Below, piece by piece: positions 16,640 through 24,364 of a stretch of DNA of 39,776 nt. Numbering within the stretch: the stretch's first letter is position 1; the number at the start of each line of letters is the position of its first letter. Position numbers and translations under genes: made by a program. A model generated the notes under the pieces. It saw nothing but the letters and a program-made list of their open reading frames with translations. It made no database searches and was not told the origin of the DNA. Source of the stretch: CAYLRU01 sp964386565 (GTDB lineage: Bacteria; Desulfobacterota; Desulfobacteria; Desulfobacterales; UBA5616); assembly GCA_964386565.1 (NCBI GenBank), contig CAYLRU010000029.1:1-39776 (forward strand). Reading direction: 5' to 3'.

Positions 16640-18238
16640 ATGAAAGTAGCGTTGATCTCACCCCCGTATCCTCTGGAAGAGGCCCCGTCTCCTCCGCTGG
16701 GAATTTGTTATGTCGCCGCTTCCTTTGAGGCGGCAGGTGCGGAAGTTCGAATTTTCGACTATATCGTCAGGGGATATACCCCGGAAAAATTCACCAATGA
16801 GCTGGATGCCTTTGAACCCGACGTTGTGGGCACCAATTCCGTTACCATGAATTTCAAGGCTGCTGCGGGTATCCTGAAAACCGCCAAACAGCACGACCCG
16901 TCCATCGTGACCGTTATGGGCGGCCCCCATGTATCCTTTGATTATGAAAATACCCTGAAGACATACCCTGAAATCGATCTGATTGTTGTGGGAGAAGGCG
17001 AGGAAACCTTAAAAGAACTCATACCGGTTCTTCACGACAGGGATGCGTGGCCCGGAATCAAAGGGCTGGCGTTCATGACAAACGGGGAATTGACGGCAAC
17101 CGGAAAAAGAGGATTCATTCAGGACTTAGACAGCCTTCCCCTGCCGGCCCGCCATCTGCTGCCGGTGTCCAGGTACCAGGCCCTGGGTTTTCCCGTGAGT
17201 ATCATCACCAGCCGGGGATGTCCCAACCGGTGCATTTTTTGCCAGGGCAGGCGAATGGTGGGAATGAAGGTCCGGTACAGGTCCCATCTCCGTGTTGTCG
17301 ACGAGATAGAGGACATCCTGTCCTATGGTTTTACCCGGATCAATATTGCCGACGACTTTTTTACCTCCAATAAAAAACGCGTCCGGCTGATTTGCGATGA
17401 AATTCTTCGAAGAAAATTGAATTTTTCCTGGGCTGCCTTTGCAAGGGTGGACTCTGTCAGCCGGGAGGTCCTTGAGCTGATGAAGCAGGCCGGCTGCGAT
17501 ATGGTGAGTTACGGTATCGAGTCCGGCAATCCGGAAATGCTCAAACGAATCCGGAAGGGGATAACACTGGACCAGGCGAGAAATGCCGTTGCCATATGCA
17601 AGGAAGTGGGAATGGGCGTATTTTTGTCCTTCATGGTGGGACTGCCCGGTGAAACCGTCCAGACCCTGAGAGACACCCGGGCCTTTGCCGAAGAACTGGA
17701 TGTGCCCTTTGGGTACCATTTTTTAGCGCCGCTTCCCGGGACCACGTTATGGGAGAAGATGGATCAGTACGATGTCGAGGTTCTCACCGATGACTGGAAC
17801 CGCTACGACGCCAACCAGGCCATCACACGGACATCGGCCCTCAGTGAAACCGAGATAAGCGCATTTGTAGAGGTCTATGATAACGAGGTTCAGAAACATT
17901 GGGACGAAATCATTGAACGATACCGAAATGGGGAATACTCGGAACAGGATCGTATCCGCGTGGAGGGCGAACGCCGGACGCGCATGATTTTTAAGCTTTT
18001 GTCCGAAAACCTGCTGGAAGCATGCGGCAATTTTTTGCCGGTGACATCACAAAACGGCCACATATCCCAGCTTGCTGAAAACCTGGCCCGTGTTTTGAGC
18101 AACCCCAGGGAAGAGATTGAAAAAATCATGGCAGACCTGGCCGGGAAGGGGTTGATTAAATTCGAACAAAACAAAGACCGGGTGATGTGGTACTGGACCC
18201 ACAACAAGGATGTGGACAGATTGGGACCCGGCATCTGA
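16640..18238 (+). CDS. B12-binding-domain-type radical SAM protein
   Basis: 532 residues. Residues 1-140 form a cobalamin-binding-like Rossmann domain (VALISPPYPLEEAPSPPLG, VVGTNSVTMNF, VMGGPHVSFD, GEGEETL). The base-off DxHxxG motif is absent (DYIVRGY stands there), so B12 may bind base-on or not at all. Radical SAM core follows with SRGCPNRCIFC (Cys194, Cys198, Cys201), INIADDFFT, VSYGIESGNPEML and SFMVGLPGET. The last 130 residues include a winged-helix-like end (EIEKIMADLAGKGLIKFEQ). Class B radical SAM enzymes of this build methylate or rearrange unactivated carbons; the substrate is unknown. Upstream AAAGG supports the ATG. Confidence 0.9.
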   Translation: MKVALISPPYPLEEAPSPPLGICYVAASFEAAGAEVRIFDYIVRGYTPEKFTNELDAFEPDVVGTNSVTMNFKAAAGILKTAKQHDPSIVTVMGGPHVSFDYENTLKTYPEIDLIVVGEGEETLKELIPVLHDRDAWPGIKGLAFMTNGELTATGKRGFIQDLDSLPLPARHLLPVSRYQALGFPVSIITSRGCPNRCIFCQGRRMVGMKVRYRSHLRVVDEIEDILSYGFTRINIADDFFTSNKKRVRLICDEILRRKLNFSWAAFARVDSVSREVLELMKQAGCDMVSYGIESGNPEMLKRIRKGITLDQARNAVAICKEVGMGVFLSFMVGLPGETVQTLRDTRAFAEELDVPFGYHFLAPLPGTTLWEKMDQYDVEVLTDDWNRYDANQAITRTSALSETEISAFVEVYDNEVQKHWDEIIERYRNGEYSEQDRIRVEGERRTRMIFKLLSENLLEACGNFLPVTSQNGHISQLAENLARVLSNPREEIEKIMADLAGKGLIKFEQNKDRVMWYWTHNKDVDRLGPGI

Positions 18239-18262
18239 ACAGGAAATGCTTTTCCGGGTTTT
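18226..18262 (+). terminator. Weak possible terminator after the radical SAM gene
   Basis: ACCCGGCAT (18226-18234) can pair with ATGC (18246-18249) and CCGGGT (18254-18259) around a bulge, followed by a short T run. It overlaps the stop codon and lies between convergent genes. Confidence 0.3.
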
Positions 18263-18348
18263 GAAATCGCTTGTAAAAAGGAAATCCGCCATGGACGCCG
18301 AAACGGCCGATCACCTGAAAAAGCCCGTCTCTGAAAATCCAAAGCGCA

Positions 18349-19431
18349 TTACCTGTATTCTCCATACCGCTTTGTCGCTTCAAACATGGCAATGCAGTTT
18401 TCAGGATCAACTCCGGGATGCAGGGAATTGGACGAGCAGATAATCAAACCACCCCCGCTCCCGGCATCCTCGATGGCCTGTTTCACGGCGTCATCCACCT
18501 GTTCGGGAGTTCCGTCGGGCAAAAGGTCGATGCAGTCGATATTCCCCAGAAGGCAAATCCGGTCGCCGCAATAGTCTTTCACCGCCTTAAGATGCATGTC
18601 TGCGTGGGGTTCTAAGGGATTGAGCCCGTCGTATCCGGTTTCGAGCAATATGTCGAGCAGCTTCCAGAGATTCCCGTCGCTGTGCCGGACCACTTTCAGC
18701 CCCAGGTCATGGGCCCGTTTGACGATCTTTTTATTATACGGATTAACAAACTCAAGGAAATGCGCCGGTGCGATCAACGGGCCTTTTGTCTGGGCAATGT
18801 CGTCCTCCACCACCAGGACGTCCAGACCTGCCTCGAACAGCAGTTCCAGCATTTGAAGGTTGAATTCCAGGGTCATGGCGGCGATGCGATGGACAAATTC
18901 AGGGTTTTCGATCATTTGGATCATGAGATGGCTCATTCCGGCCAGGCGCCAGCTCAACACAAACGTCCCCCGCATCAGCCAGAACAAGGCTTTTTCTCCC
19001 TTAAACCGCTCCCGGGCCATCTCAAGCAGCAGCAGGTTCTCCGGTTTGGGCGCAGGCGGCTTGTACCCGTTTAAATCGGAAACAGAAGTGACCGGATGCC
19101 CGGTGGGGACCGGCAGTCCGTGGGGGTTCCGGGTATAAACCACCCCCCAGTCGTCTTTTACCCGGTGTTCATCCACGGGTTTTTCATGACCGATTTCAAA
19201 CGATGTGAACCCGTCAACCCCAAAGGCCTCGTGAATCAGGAAAAGAGTGTCCAACAGCGTCATTTTTTCCGAATCAGTCATCTCGTGAAACCCTTTGGGC
19301 TCCGGAAGCCCGTCGGTGAGGTGCCGGCCGATTCCGATAATGGGGGCCTCATTGATACCGTGAATATATAACGGGACTCGATCGGGTTGTTGAACGCTTA
19401 AGGCGGCCAGGATTCTTTGTTTGCCGGTCAT
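18349..19431 (-). CDS. Uroporphyrinogen decarboxylase (URO-D) family, methyltransferase-like
   Basis: 360-residue member of the URO-D superfamily, closer in build to MtaA/CmuA corrinoid methyltransferases than to HemE. It starts MTGKQRILAALSVQQPDRVP and shows VVEDDIAQTKGPLIAPAHF and LGLKVVRHSDGNLWKLLD (His250), then LLGNIDC (Cys300) and GGGLIICSSNSLHPGV. The zinc site of MtaA is HxC...C; here the residue two after His250 is Asp, so metal binding may differ. GGAG lies 8 nt before the ATG. It is convergent with the radical SAM gene. A role in demethylating or methylating a small substrate via a corrinoid protein is plausible, but no corrinoid protein gene is adjacent. Confidence 0.85.
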   Translation of the reverse strand: MTGKQRILAALSVQQPDRVPLYIHGINEAPIIGIGRHLTDGLPEPKGFHEMTDSEKMTLLDTLFLIHEAFGVDGFTSFEIGHEKPVDEHRVKDDWGVVYTRNPHGLPVPTGHPVTSVSDLNGYKPPAPKPENLLLLEMARERFKGEKALFWLMRGTFVLSWRLAGMSHLMIQMIENPEFVHRIAAMTLEFNLQMLELLFEAGLDVLVVEDDIAQTKGPLIAPAHFLEFVNPYNKKIVKRAHDLGLKVVRHSDGNLWKLLDILLETGYDGLNPLEPHADMHLKAVKDYCGDRICLLGNIDCIDLLPDGTPEQVDDAVKQAIEDAGSGGGLIICSSNSLHPGVDPENCIAMFEATKRYGEYR

Positions 19432-19574
19432 TGCGATTTCTCCGTTAAAGGGGTTGGAAATTGTAACGCAAGACTATCTTTTTGTCGGGGAAAAAGCAAC
19501 AGGAAAGGAAGACGAGAGGTCTTTATATGCGCAAGGATCATTGACGCTGTATGCTGTTCGTTGAATTCCGGTGC

Positions 19575-19940
19575 CTATTTTACGATTTTCAAACGGCAGG
19601 TTTTTCTGCGCCAGGTGTCAAATGCGTTGAGGTGGGCCAGCAGGTCTTTACACTCCACTCTTAACAGGGGGACCTGCCAGATGCTCGAAGGCGTAATGCG
19701 GTCGGAAAAGTAGTTAAAAATACTTCCCCGGCCGTTGGGATCCATGGTTTTGAGCAGATCGACAAGCTTTTGCACGGTGGGGATATATTCATTGATATCC
19801 AGGGGCTTTCCGATAATATCGTTGGCAAGTGACTTGATTTCACGGTAAAGGCCGGGGCGGCGGTTAACGGCGTTTTGAGTTGCCGATAATGCATCATCCC
19901 AGCGTTTTTCCAATTCCGCAACTGTCAATTCATTTTTCAT
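19575..19940 (-). CDS. Hypothetical protein, 121 residues
   Basis: Not recognised. A helical, soluble protein beginning MKNELTVAELEKRWDDALSA and ending in a basic stretch (TWRRKTCRLKIVK). No signal peptide, membrane segment or metal motif. The ribosome binding site is weak, but codon usage resembles neighbouring genes. It stands alone between the URO-D gene and the selenoprotein gene. Confidence 0.55.
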   Translation of the reverse strand: MKNELTVAELEKRWDDALSATQNAVNRRPGLYREIKSLANDIIGKPLDINEYIPTVQKLVDLLKTMDPNGRGSIFNYFSDRITPSSIWQVPLLRVECKDLLAHLNAFDTWRRKTCRLKIVK

Positions 19941-20087
19941 GGCAAAGAAACAATCCGGTGTCCGGGCGGCGGCATAAAGGCGGAAAGCGTATTTTACCGC
20001 CCCCGAACTTCATGCCGTCGCAAACAGCCTTCCGCCTTCAACCCGCAACCTGCTGAACCGCATCTGCGAGTGATGCTTTTCTCCCGC

Positions 20088-20114
20088 CGTCGGTCCCGCC
20101 CTGGCGGGGGAGGT
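20088..20114. repeat. Palindromic C/G-rich element, copy 1
   Basis: TCCCGCC CTG GCGGGGGAGG region able to fold as a hairpin. It shares the CTGG/CCAG centre and GGGGGAGG arm with copies at 21477-21521 and 26255-26279. It lies just downstream of the selenoprotein stop and might also act as its terminator. Confidence 0.4.
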
Positions 20115-20119
20115 CAGCG

Positions 20120-21439
20120 TTATATCGCCGTTTCCGGATGGAAGACATTGACTTCCTTGAGATCATCGCCCAGGTACTCCCGTTCATTGGGGCCCAGGAT
20201 TCCCAATGACAAGCAAATCAGGGTCCAGAGGTGCACCACCGAATACCCGCCTCCATAGTGGTGGCTGAGTTCGTGTATCTGGGCATGACAATTGTGGCAG
20301 CCGGCGATACAGTAATCAGCGCCTGTTGCCTTTATTTGATTATCTTTTAACTTTCCGTATGCCAGGCGCTGTTCTTTAAAACCGGATTGTAAAAAACCGC
20401 CGCCGCCGCCGCAGCAAAAATTATTGGATCGGTTGGGCTGCATGTCGATAAAATTCTCTTCACCCACCACGGACTTGACTACAAATCGAAGATCTTCGGC
20501 AATGGGATCGCCGTAGCTTTTTCTGACGATCTGGCACGGGTCCTGCACGGTAAATTTTATTTTTAAATCCTTGTTCCAATCCGAGTTGACCTTGAGTTTG
20601 CCCTCTCGAATCCAGCGGGCATAGTATTCGTATATATTTTTGACTTCAAAGTTGTGCTCGAGGTTGAATTTTTTCAGTCCGGCCCGGACTGAGAATGTTA
20701 CGTGCCCTCACTCGGTGTTGAGGAAGGTCTTGCACCCCAGCATGTTGGCCTGGTTAACAGAGGTGCGGGTGACATGCTCCCAGGACTTGTCGTCCGCAAG
20801 GAACATGCAGTAATTTTCACCGGCCCAGCCGTGGCTGCCGTATGTCCAGTCCGCTCCGACCAGATGAAGTATTTTCCACAGGGGGACTAGTTCATCCGGT
20901 TCGGTTACCGGTTCCCGGGAGTTTTGATTTAAAAAGAATTCAGCCCCTTGCTTGTCAATGGGCGCCTGCATGTCAGCGAATTCAGGCTGTGCTTCCCGGT
21001 ATTCTTCAAGGACGTCCTGCACGACAAAAACAAAATCATCCGGAGACGTACCCATGGCGCTGGTGCTTTCGTTTCTCAGGGCCATATCGCATGATGCCAA
21101 AATCCCCTTGGGGCGCTCATCTCTCGGCCGAGTTGCCCGGACGTTATAGACCAGTTGAGGAATATCGATCTTCATGGGGCATACATAAATGCAGCGCTGG
21201 CACATGGTGCACATCCACGGCCAGTCTGATTTTTTTATCTCCTCGTCCATTCCCAGCGCGGCCATTCGCAGGAATTTGCGGGGATCCATTCCCTCCAGGC
21301 CCGTTGCCGGGCATCCGGAAGAGCAGGCACCGCAGGTAAGGCAAAGGTTTAGATTTCCACCCTCCGGCAGGAGTTCCTGCACTTTGTCAATTAATGTCGA
21401 TCTTTTCTTTCCGCCTAGTTTAACCACTTGATCCGTCAT
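20120..21439 (-). CDS. Heterodisulfide-reductase-like Fe-S oxidoreductase, probable selenoprotein (UGA at 20708-20710)
   Basis: One 439-residue reading frame interrupted only by TGA at codon 244; the frame continues unbroken on both sides. N-terminal HdrC-like half: two [4Fe-4S] motifs, CLTCGACSSGCP and CTMCQRCIYVCP. Then the line leading to the UGA, GCKTFLNTE-U-GHV, where relatives carry Cys in an ECGH motif. The HdrB-like CCG domain follows: DPCQ, 39 residues, CCGGGGG, 37 residues, CHNC. Between the UGA and DPCQ the translation is normal (for example NFEVKNIYEYYARW). A SECIS-like hairpin begins 13 nt after the UGA. It probably passes electrons between acyl-CoA oxidation and the quinone or Hdr pool. 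AAGGAG precedes the ATG. A nonsense mutation is the alternative but fits the conserved site and hairpin less well. Confidence 0.85.
20672..20694 (-). promoter_or_regulatory. Putative bacterial SECIS hairpin
   Basis: On the minus strand, 13 nt after the UGA, a hairpin with core stem CAGTCCG/CGGACTG and triloop GGC (20675-20691), extended by three further pairs including one wobble. The G-starting small loop and the distance from UGA match bacterial SECIS elements bound by SelB. It lies within coding sequence, as bacterial SECIS elements do. Confidence 0.7.
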
Positions 21440-21476
21440 TGAATTCTCCTTCTGTCATATTTTTCGGTATGATTTT

Positions 21477-21521
21477 GTTCCTCCCCATCCTGATTTTCCT
21501 CCACCAGGAGGGGGAGGAAAC
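21477..21521. repeat. Palindromic C/G-rich element, copy 2
   Basis: Arms GTTCCTCCCC (21477-21486) and GGGGGAGGAAAC (21510-21521) with an inner CCTCC-ACCA-GGAGG hairpin. Located in the 5' leader of the selenoprotein gene. Related in sequence to copies 1 and 3. Confidence 0.4.
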
Positions 21522-21694
21522 TTTCATGAGGGCATAAAGAAAAAATCACACTGTGTTAGCGGCATTGCGGTTCAGGTATTAAATTGTGATTTAGACAACA
21601 TGCAAAAAATATGCCATAAGAAAGAGACGTGGAAAATAGAAAACACTTGAAAAATCAATAAGTTAGATTTTAGACGGCATCGCCTGTACGATAG

Positions 21695-21726
21695 TTATTC
21701 GCATTATCGCAACACCATGCGAATAA
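21695..21726. promoter_or_regulatory. Perfect 10-bp inverted repeat, possible operator
   Basis: TTATTCGCAT, 12-nt spacer, ATGCGAATAA, between the MerR and selenoprotein genes. The long exact arms and AT/CG mix suggest a protein-binding dyad; there is no T run to suggest a terminator. Confidence 0.35.
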
Positions 21727-21938
21727 TGAGTTGCAATGCTGCTACTCTGTATCATGCGCCGGGAAGGTCGGTCGGTGCGGCCGAAGAAAAGATTGACGGC
21801 ATCTCCGGGCAAGCGGCGTGTTGTTAAACGGGTGTATTCAGCAGCAGTACAAACAGTCTGTCCTGTTTCCACATATACCGGATGTCGATACCGCCGCCTG
21901 CTGATATGGGGATTGATTGACGGGATGGCAGGTGCATG

Positions 21939-22664
21939 CTAGTTTTTTTTACCCTGGTTTTTGGCGTAAACCCGTTCAAAATACTTTTTATGTTCTTCCT
22001 TTGAGACTTTCCGGTAAAAGTGGTAGAGAAAAAGACTCATGACTTCGGCGGACTTGTTTCCGATTTCATGAAGCTCTTCCCTGGACATATAGGTGTCCCA
22101 GTGGGGGATGAATTTTTTCACATTTTTACCCACCATGTCCCGAAACAGATCCGTGTATTGTTTCAGATTTTCCGGGCTTATGCCGTCCCTGGGCCCCATG
22201 CCGATCTGGTCCATTTCCACCAGCAATTTGCCGATAATGACGTTTTCCCGTGAATACGATTTTCGGCCATTGACCGTTTCAAAGGTGATGATTTCCCAAT
22301 CTTCGAATATTTTAAGCCACTTGGCGCTCATTCCCGTGGCTTCGTGAAAGGCGGCCTCGCCGACGACACTGCCGGACAGCAGGTGATCAAGAGGACGGAA
22401 ATATTCGCTTAAAAACCGGAATGAGTGTTGTTCCGAAGGGGATTCCTTTCTCATTTTCTGCAGGAGTTTCTTGATGACGGGAATGGGCAGAAAATAATTT
22501 TCCCGCAGCGCCTTGATCAACTGGATCTGTTCGATGTATCCGTCATGGTAATCGGCTACGTTTTTGCCCGTCTTCCGGGGTTTTCGCAGAACCCCTTCCC
22601 TGATATAATAATGGATCGTCTCCCGCGAGACCCCGGTTTTTTTTGCAAGTTCACCAATTTTCAT
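21939..22664 (-). CDS. MerR family transcriptional regulator
   Basis: 241-residue regulator. The N-terminal MerR winged helix (1-70) is clear: MKIGELAKKTGVSRETIHYYIREGVL and a wing with ADYHDGYIEQIQLIKAL. The rest has a second helix-turn-helix-like segment (about 108-145, EAAFHEATGMSAKWLKIFEDWEIITF) and a helical C-terminus; no metal-binding Cys pair is seen, so it is likely a ligand-responsive type, as found beside fatty-acid oxidation genes. It is divergent from thiolase, and the two facing promoters share the motif GGTAACATA, so it probably controls itself and the thiolase/acyl-CoA dehydrogenase genes. AAGGA precedes the ATG. Confidence 0.9.
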   Translation of the reverse strand: MKIGELAKKTGVSRETIHYYIREGVLRKPRKTGKNVADYHDGYIEQIQLIKALRENYFLPIPVIKKLLQKMRKESPSEQHSFRFLSEYFRPLDHLLSGSVVGEAAFHEATGMSAKWLKIFEDWEIITFETVNGRKSYSRENVIIGKLLVEMDQIGMGPRDGISPENLKQYTDLFRDMVGKNVKKFIPHWDTYMSREELHEIGNKSAEVMSLFLYHFYRKVSKEEHKKYFERVYAKNQGKKN

Positions 22665-22721
22665 TGATCATCCTTCGGGCCGGCCTTGCCGGCAACAGCG
22701 TATTTTCTTTTAGTAATCAAA

Positions 22722-22750
22722 AACATATGTTACCCACGATTTTCTGTCAA
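22722..22750 (-). promoter_or_regulatory. Candidate merR promoter
   Basis: Minus-strand TTGACA (22745-22750), 17-bp spacer, TATGTT (22722-22727). The downstream half of the spacer and -10 read GGTAACATA, the same 9-mer as in the thiolase promoter. Confidence 0.6.
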
Positions 22751-22937
22751 GTATGAAATGGTACCGTAAAAATGTGTAGTGAATTATTCAATACATGATA
22801 AAATATGAAAAGAAAATAAACCGAATACAAAATTAATATATAAATATCAAGTAAATATCCTGGTTACCAGGGCATGGGAATCGGTTTATGGCGTATAAAA
22901 TTATTAAAAAAATAAGCGATTAAAACGGGTTTTTTTC

Positions 22938-22967
22938 TTGACAAGACCGGACTCGGTAACATAGATA
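22938..22967 (+). promoter_or_regulatory. Candidate thiolase promoter with dyad in the spacer
   Basis: TTGACA (22938-22943), 18-bp spacer, TAGATA (22962-22967). The slightly long spacer contains the dyad ACCG-GACT-CGGT (22946-22957), the place where MerR proteins bind and untwist promoters, followed by GGTAACATA. Confidence 0.6.
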
Positions 22968-23136
22968 AAGCATATAGTGTGTAATTAACTACATGTTTAT
23001 ATGGGGTTAGTTGCATGAATAACATATTGATTTAAAAATACATATGCGGATTTTTAAAAAACTGTGGAAAAATTGTTAAAAATTAATACAAGTTCGCTTG
23101 GAAAACCTTAAACCCAGGGAAGAAAGGAGCAGACCG

Positions 23137-24324
23137 ATGCCCAATGTGAGAGAGTGTGTGTTTATTGACGGCGTGCGAACACCCAATGCCAGAGCGCATA
23201 ATGAAAAAGGCTGGTTCAGGGAGGTCCGGCCGGATGAATTGTTGACGGTTGTGTATAATGCGCTGTTTGAAAGAAATAAAAAGATAAAGGCCGAAGACGT
23301 GGATGCGGTTTTCGTGGGATCCGCCAATCTTTCCGGCATGCAGAACGATATCGGCAGAATGGCATGGCTTGCCTCGGGCCTGCCGGAATCGGTTCCCAGT
23401 CAGTCTGTTTCCAATCAGTGCCCGTCGGGCATGACGGCAACAATGAATGCGGCAAGGGCGATTATGTGCGGCGAGGCGGACATCATGATCGCGGCCGGCG
23501 TGGAAGACATGGAAAAGATTCCAATGGCCGCCAACATGGATTTCCCGCCCCGGTTGTTGGAACGGTACGACATGAACGACATTCCCATGGGCAGCACGGC
23601 TGAAAAAGTGGCTGAACGCTATGATATCTCCATGGACGATATGAACAAGTTTGCGATTTTTTCCAACAAGAACGCTGTCGCCGCAAGGGAAGCCGGCAAG
23701 TGGAAGAATGAAATCATTCCCGTGAAGGGAAAAAAGGTAGACGGCACCGAATTCATGGTGGACCGGGATCAGTGGGTCAGGGATGTGATGGACGAGGAGA
23801 AGATGAAACTGATGGTCAGTCCGTTTAAGCCCGGGGGGCGGGTGACCGCGGCCACCTCTTCGCCGTTGACCGTCGGTGCGGCAGCCCTGCTGCTGATGAG
23901 CCGTGAAAAGGCGGATGAACTGGGTCTTTCATACCGCTATAAATACGGTTACGGTGTCCAGGTGGGAAATGATCCCACGGTCATGGGTTTGGGACCGATT
24001 TATGCCGTAAAGAAACTTTTTGAGAAGACAGGACTTACAAAAGACGACATCGGGCCCATTGAGCTCAACGAGGCCTTTGCCAGCCAGTCTTTGGCCTGCA
24101 TCCGCGAGTTGGGAATTGACAATCCGAATGCGCCGTTTAAAAGGGTCAATGTATGGGGCGGTGCCTTGGCTCTGGGACATCCATTGGGCCAATCCGGCGC
24201 GCGTATCATCGTAACCCTGTTGAATATTTTAAAAACCGACTTCCCGGATGAAAAATACGGCCTGGCCACCCTCTGTGGCGGGTTCGGCAACGGCAATGCG
24301 ATGTTGATCGAGAAGATCGGTTAG
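23137..24324 (+). CDS. Acetyl-CoA acyltransferase (thiolase)
   Basis: 395-residue thiolase II/FadA-type enzyme cleaving 3-ketoacyl-CoA with CoA in beta-oxidation, or condensing acyl units. The acylated cysteine is Cys95 in SNQCPSGMTA; the other active-site parts are NEAFASQSLA, GGALALGHPLGQSGAR (catalytic His) and LCGGFGNGNAML (second Cys, with Phe replacing one Gly of the usual CGGG). The ATG at 23137 follows AAGGAG at 7 nt; a TTG at 23098 in frame is a poor alternative. The acyl-CoA dehydrogenase gene follows after 40 nt, making a beta-oxidation pair under likely MerR control. Confidence 0.94.
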   Translation: MPNVRECVFIDGVRTPNARAHNEKGWFREVRPDELLTVVYNALFERNKKIKAEDVDAVFVGSANLSGMQNDIGRMAWLASGLPESVPSQSVSNQCPSGMTATMNAARAIMCGEADIMIAAGVEDMEKIPMAANMDFPPRLLERYDMNDIPMGSTAEKVAERYDISMDDMNKFAIFSNKNAVAAREAGKWKNEIIPVKGKKVDGTEFMVDRDQWVRDVMDEEKMKLMVSPFKPGGRVTAATSSPLTVGAAALLLMSREKADELGLSYRYKYGYGVQVGNDPTVMGLGPIYAVKKLFEKTGLTKDDIGPIELNEAFASQSLACIRELGIDNPNAPFKRVNVWGGALALGHPLGQSGARIIVTLLNILKTDFPDEKYGLATLCGGFGNGNAMLIEKIG

Positions 24325-24364
24325 AATATTTAAAGCCCATTTTTTAAAGGAGATTGATAAGAAC

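Larger units (their letters stand above)
21440..21938. other. Intergenic region between MerR gene and selenoprotein gene
   Basis: About 500 bp without a supported gene. It contains palindromic element copy 2, a possible minus-strand promoter (TTGCAT, 17 bp, TTAATA, near 21580-21620), an AAATCACA/TGTGATTT dyad with arms at 21543-21550 and 21585-21592, and a perfect 10-bp dyad TTATTCGCAT/ATGCGAATAA (21695-21704, 21717-21726). Two short open frames on opposite strands overlap here and look non-coding. Confidence 0.4.
22665..23136. other. Divergent AT-rich control region between merR and thiolase
   Basis: About 470 bp, strongly AT-rich from 22760 on, with promoters facing both ways, a CTGG-TTA-CCAG dyad near 22859-22871 that also contains a complementary GGTAACC-like core, and a long leader (about 170 nt) before thiolase. 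No gene is supported. Confidence 0.45.

Noticed and set aside
20120..20548. A separate 142-residue CCG-domain gene with GTG start at 20548
   Set aside because: The frame upstream of the GTG codes sensible protein back to the TGA at 20708 and joins the preceding gene in the same frame; the GTG is an internal Val codon before the DPCQ motif.
21663..21942. Short open frames on both strands between merR and the selenoprotein gene
   Set aside because: Overlap each other, no ribosome binding site, odd composition, and one crosses the exact inverted repeat.
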